8,554 nucleotides of DNA from an uncultured Clostridia bacterium (GTDB lineage Bacteria > Bacillota > Clostridia > TANB77 > CAG-508), in NCBI GenBank assembly GCA_944388645.1, contig CALXJO010000040.1:1-8554 (forward strand). Reading direction: 5' to 3'. The notes below the pieces were generated by a model. That model made no database searches, was not told where the DNA came from, and saw nothing but the letters and a program-made list of their open reading frames with translations. A program made the position numbers and the translations under genes. Positions 6,881-8,554 of this stretch are shown here, piece by piece; position 1 is the first letter of the stretch, and every line of letters begins with the position of its first letter.

Positions 6881-7378
6881 TTAAATTATAGCAGATGATA
6901 CATGAAATACCCTTCCTTTATCTGCTAACTCTTTTTGAGTTCTCCTTAAAATTTTTTGTTCATCATCTAATAATATAACATAATCATATTTCTCTAATTT
7001 TTCTTTCATTTTTTCGCTTTTTATATATTCTCTATTTTCTGAATTGTAATCTCCGTTTTCTCTGCATAAAATAATGTAATTTGATTCTTTAATAAATGGC
7101 ACATACTTTTTTAGCCATTGCTTTTTTTCTTCAATAATTATATTACTTTTAGATAATGATAATATATATATTTCTAAATTTTCTATTGTGCTTACTCTCT
7201 TTAAATTCTCTATAACAACATCTAGTGGACTTTGGTTTAAAAATAAACCTTTTGATTGATTGGTTATATAGCCATCTGGATATACATTATATTCTACAAT
7301 TGTTCCATCCATATCAACAAATAGGGCAACTTTTTTATATTGGTTACATATTTCTTTTAAAGTATTATAAAACTTCAT
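6881..7378 (-). CDS. HAD-superfamily phosphatase, 5'-nucleotidase (NT5C)-like
   Basis: The 165-residue protein has all four HAD motifs: DMDGT (22-26, with the nucleophile Asp22 and acid/base Asp24), a Ser in YILSLSKS (motif II, Ser74 or Ser76), Lys in the SEKMKEK stretch near 123 (motif III) and LLDDE (136-140, motif IV). The small size and DMDGTIVEYN opening resemble 5'(3')-deoxyribonucleotidase-like HAD enzymes, so a nucleotide or sugar phosphate is the likely substrate. AAGGAGAG precedes the ATG. It is the first gene of the cassette, downstream of the promoter at 7407-7435. Its pairing with a P-loop kinase suggests opposing phosphorylation and dephosphorylation steps, which is inference. 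Confidence 0.75.
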   Translation of the reverse strand: MKFYNTLKEICNQYKKVALFVDMDGTIVEYNVYPDGYITNQSKGLFLNQSPLDVVIENLKRVSTIENLEIYILSLSKSNIIIEEKKQWLKKYVPFIKESNYIILCRENGDYNSENREYIKSEKMKEKLEKYDYVILLDDEQKILRRTQKELADKGRVFHVSSAII

Positions 7379-7406
7379 ATTTACTCTCCTTATATGTTAT
7401 AATTTA

Positions 7407-7435
7407 ATATTATCATTTATTTACTTATTTTTCAA
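7407..7435 (-). promoter_or_regulatory. Candidate sigma-A promoter of the kinase/phosphatase cassette
   Basis: On the minus strand TTGAAA (7435-7430), a 17-base spacer and TAATAT (7412-7407) with an upstream TG extension lie in the gap between the yabG stop and the HAD gene. The -10 box keeps the most important T, A and final T positions. If used, it makes the cassette a vegetative unit independent of sporulation control of yabG. Confidence 0.5.
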
Positions 7436-7437
7436 TA

Positions 7438-8249
7438 TTATCTATTTATTTTCTTCCCTAGTGTTCCTATTCCACTTACTCCTCTTTCACCATCTCTTAA
7501 TAAATTACGTATTTTATCTATTGATACATATTTATCTACATCTGTTTTTGCAATCTGCTCTGCAACTATTAGTGGGTCTTTAAAATCTATTAATATTCTC
7601 GCAGGAGAAGAAGCAAAATTTGCTCCCGCTTCAATTATTGCTTCATAATAACTTTGGCATGCCCCGTGCAAAAATTGCAAGTTTATTTGCTCCTTGTTCC
7701 CACATTCTTGCCCTTATTACTGTTTCTACAAAATATTTTGAATTTCTATAATTGTATATATCATTAAAATTATGTCCTTTTTTTATCATACCATCATGTC
7801 CGTGTTATAACTAATATATCTGGAGTGTATTTGCTAAGTAAGTATTCTATTAGCTGTGGTTGTCTACTTTCAGCTATGTTTTTTACAGTAACATCTAAGC
7901 CTAAATTTTTATAAAATCGTTGTGATTTCTCACTATATTTTTTATCTCCATCTAAATGAAGTATTCTTCCATAATCCACTCTACTTCTTTTGTTTGGAAC
8001 TTTTTTATTTATTAAAATGTTTTTCTTAACATTTTCTAAATTACTATCAAATTCGTTTAATAATTTGTATACTCTATCCTCTTCTAGCAATCTTAAGTCA
8101 TATAATGGTGCATCTGCTTCTATTCTTATTGTAAGCCCTTTTAAAATTGCGATTAGTTCATTATCTATTTTAATTATATCACTTATAAAAAATGCTATAT
8201 CTTGGTCATAAGATAACCTAGATACAATATCTCCTTTTTTCAGTCTCAT
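7438..8249 (-). CDS. yabG: Sporulation-specific protease YabG, readable only with two +1 frameshifts
   Basis: YabG is a cysteine protease of the mother cell that trims spore coat proteins (in C. difficile also preproSleC and CspBA). Three frames together give one intact 269-residue protein (about 290 in B. subtilis). Segment one, 8249-7803, has 149 codons from MRLKKGDIV to LVIT. Segment two, 7801-7667, has 45 codons starting GHDGM and containing NYRNSKYFVE. Segment three, 7665-7438, starts GACQSYYEAI and contains AGANFASSPARI. Each join skips one C, at 7802 and 7666, and both skipped bases are the first base of an in-frame CGG codon. Without shifting, translation stops at TGA within 2-7 codons. 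The His-Asp (151-152) and Cys (197) keep a 46-residue His-Cys spacing, as I recall for C. difficile (161/162 and 207). AGGTGA precedes the start. It could instead be a pseudogene or contain sequence errors. Confidence 0.9.
7664..7669 (-). other. Second +1 shift site in yabG: GCA-C-GGG
   Basis: In the second reading frame the ribosome meets GCA (7669-7667) then CGG (7666-7664). Skipping the C at 7666 gives GCA GGG GCA TGC CAA, encoding A-G-A-C-Q with the presumed catalytic cysteine. Staying in frame gives CGG GGC ATG CCA AAG TTA TTA and a TGA stop. Homology to YabG continues directly across the join with no missing or extra residue. Confidence 0.6.
7800..7805 (-). other. First +1 shift site in yabG: ACA-C-GGA
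   Basis: In the starting frame the ribosome meets ACA (7805-7803) then CGG (7802-7800), followed by ACA and TGA. Skipping the C at 7802 gives ACA GGA CAT GAT GGT ATG, encoding T-G-H-D-G-M with the presumed catalytic His-Asp. The site has the same NCA-C-GGN form as the second site. Confidence 0.6.
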
Positions 8250-8265
8250 ATTTTTTCACCTAATA

Positions 8266-8292
8266 CATTATATGTCGCATTTTGTAGAATGT
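8266..8292 (-). promoter_or_regulatory. Possible sigma-K type promoter of yabG
   Basis: Reading the minus strand, AC (8292-8291), 16 bases and CATATAATG (8274-8266) resemble the sigma-K pattern AC-N16-CATANNNTA with one mismatch at the last position. yabG is sigma-K dependent in B. subtilis. The predicted start near 8259 would fall in the AGGTGA ribosome binding site (8261-8256), which makes this assignment weak. Confidence 0.28.
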
Positions 8293-8311
8293 TATTGTTT
8301 AAATATAATGT

Positions 8312-8339
8312 TCTATTATTAGGCTCTCTTGAATACAAT
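8312..8339 (+). promoter_or_regulatory. Possible sigma-E promoter of spoIIID
   Basis: AATACAAT (8332-8339) differs from the sigma-E -10 consensus CATACAAT at one base. TCTATTA (8312-8318), 13 bases upstream, is a weak -35 candidate. The predicted start near 8346 leaves a short leader before the GGGGG ribosome binding site. spoIIID is sigma-E dependent in B. subtilis, which supports the call. Confidence 0.4.
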
Positions 8340-8370
8340 TAAGCAAAAGTATTCTTATGGGGGTATGCAA

Positions 8371-8554
8371 ATGATTGGTATTTCAATTGAAGAAAGGGCT
8401 GTTATTTTGGCTCATTATATTATAGATTCAAAAGATACGGTAAGAGGCGCTGCCAAGAAATATGGAATTTCTAAATCTACAGTACACACCGAAGTAACAT
8501 TCCAGAACGGTAAAAATAAATCACCTATAATCCCAGAAAGTATTGAAATTAAAA
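8371..8554 (+). CDS. spoIIID: Sporulation regulator SpoIIID, 3' end outside window
   Basis: SpoIIID is a small mother-cell DNA-binding protein that activates or represses many sigma-E genes and helps start sigma-K expression. The first 43 residues match well: IEERAVILAHYII, then a helix-turn-helix TVRGAAKKYGISKSTVH (23-39) and EVT. The ATG at 8371 was chosen over 8365 because GGGGG (8359-8363) then has workable spacing and IEER falls at the usual distance from the start. After EVT the open frame reads FQNGKNKSPI, whereas the family has ERLPKINP. The +1 frame contains KIN and then a stop at 8528. The visible 61 codons are therefore either a divergent C-terminus, a frameshift, or poor sequence near an end. 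It is divergent from yabG. Confidence 0.72.
   Translation, partial: MIGISIEERAVILAHYIIDSKDTVRGAAKKYGISKSTVHTEVTFQNGKNKSPIIPESIEIK

Noticed and set aside
7438..7680. Separate 80-residue protein starting at a TTG
   Set aside because: Its sequence from GACQS to the end is the C-terminal part of YabG, the TTG start has no ribosome binding site, and homology continues upstream in the neighbouring frame.
7664..7805. CGG reassigned to another amino acid (Trp or Gln, as in some Firmicutes) as the explanation for the yabG anomaly
   Set aside because: Changing the meaning of CGG does not restore the frame; only skipping one base recovers GHD and GACQ. Reassignment could coexist but does not explain the data.

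Overview
The window comes from a very AT-rich, endospore-forming member of the Firmicutes, most likely an uncultured class Clostridia lineage. The evidence is the A/T-biased codon use (almost all Arg codons are AGA), strong AGGAGG-type ribosome binding sites, and a block of sporulation genes: yabG, veg, sipL, yunB and spoIIID. sipL next to veg and yabG is, as I recall it, the clostridial arrangement (C. difficile).

Layout. Positions 1-100 have no gene but carry an imperfect 19-bp direct repeat that may be a mobile-element end. Positions 104-1103 (+) hold the rplM-rpsI ribosomal protein operon, with a sigma-A promoter, a leader hairpin and a strong terminator. On the minus strand, reading from right to left, come yabG (8249-7438), an accessory cassette (7378-4040), veg (3898-3593), sipL (3492-1969) and yunB (1912-1187). 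The cassette encodes a HAD phosphatase, a zeta-toxin-like P-loop kinase, a 63-residue protein, a stand-alone degenerate nucleotidyltransferase-fold protein, a two-domain nucleotidyltransferase and a small HD-rich protein resembling zinc-dependent phospholipase C. It has its own vegetative-type promoter and separates yabG from veg, which are neighbours in B. subtilis. At the right end, divergent from yabG, is the start of spoIIID (8371 onward, +), which runs off the window.

The most striking observation is in yabG. The full protease can be read only by crossing frames twice. Each crossing is a +1 shift of a single C, and each lies exactly at an in-frame CGG codon (ACA-C-GGA at 7802; GCA-C-GGG at 7666). 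I scanned every gene in the window by eye and these are the only two in-frame CGG codons. Each shift sits one codon before a catalytic motif (GHD, then GACQ), and the reconstituted 269-residue protein is otherwise intact. This fits +1 recoding at an unassigned or 'hungry' CGG codon at least as well as ordinary pseudogene decay or sequence error.

Functionally, the sporulation genes serve the mother-cell programme: SpoIIID regulator, SipL coat anchoring, YabG coat protease and YunB. The cassette looks like a small metabolic or stress module (kinase, phosphatase, nucleotidyltransferase, hydrolase) of unknown substrate.
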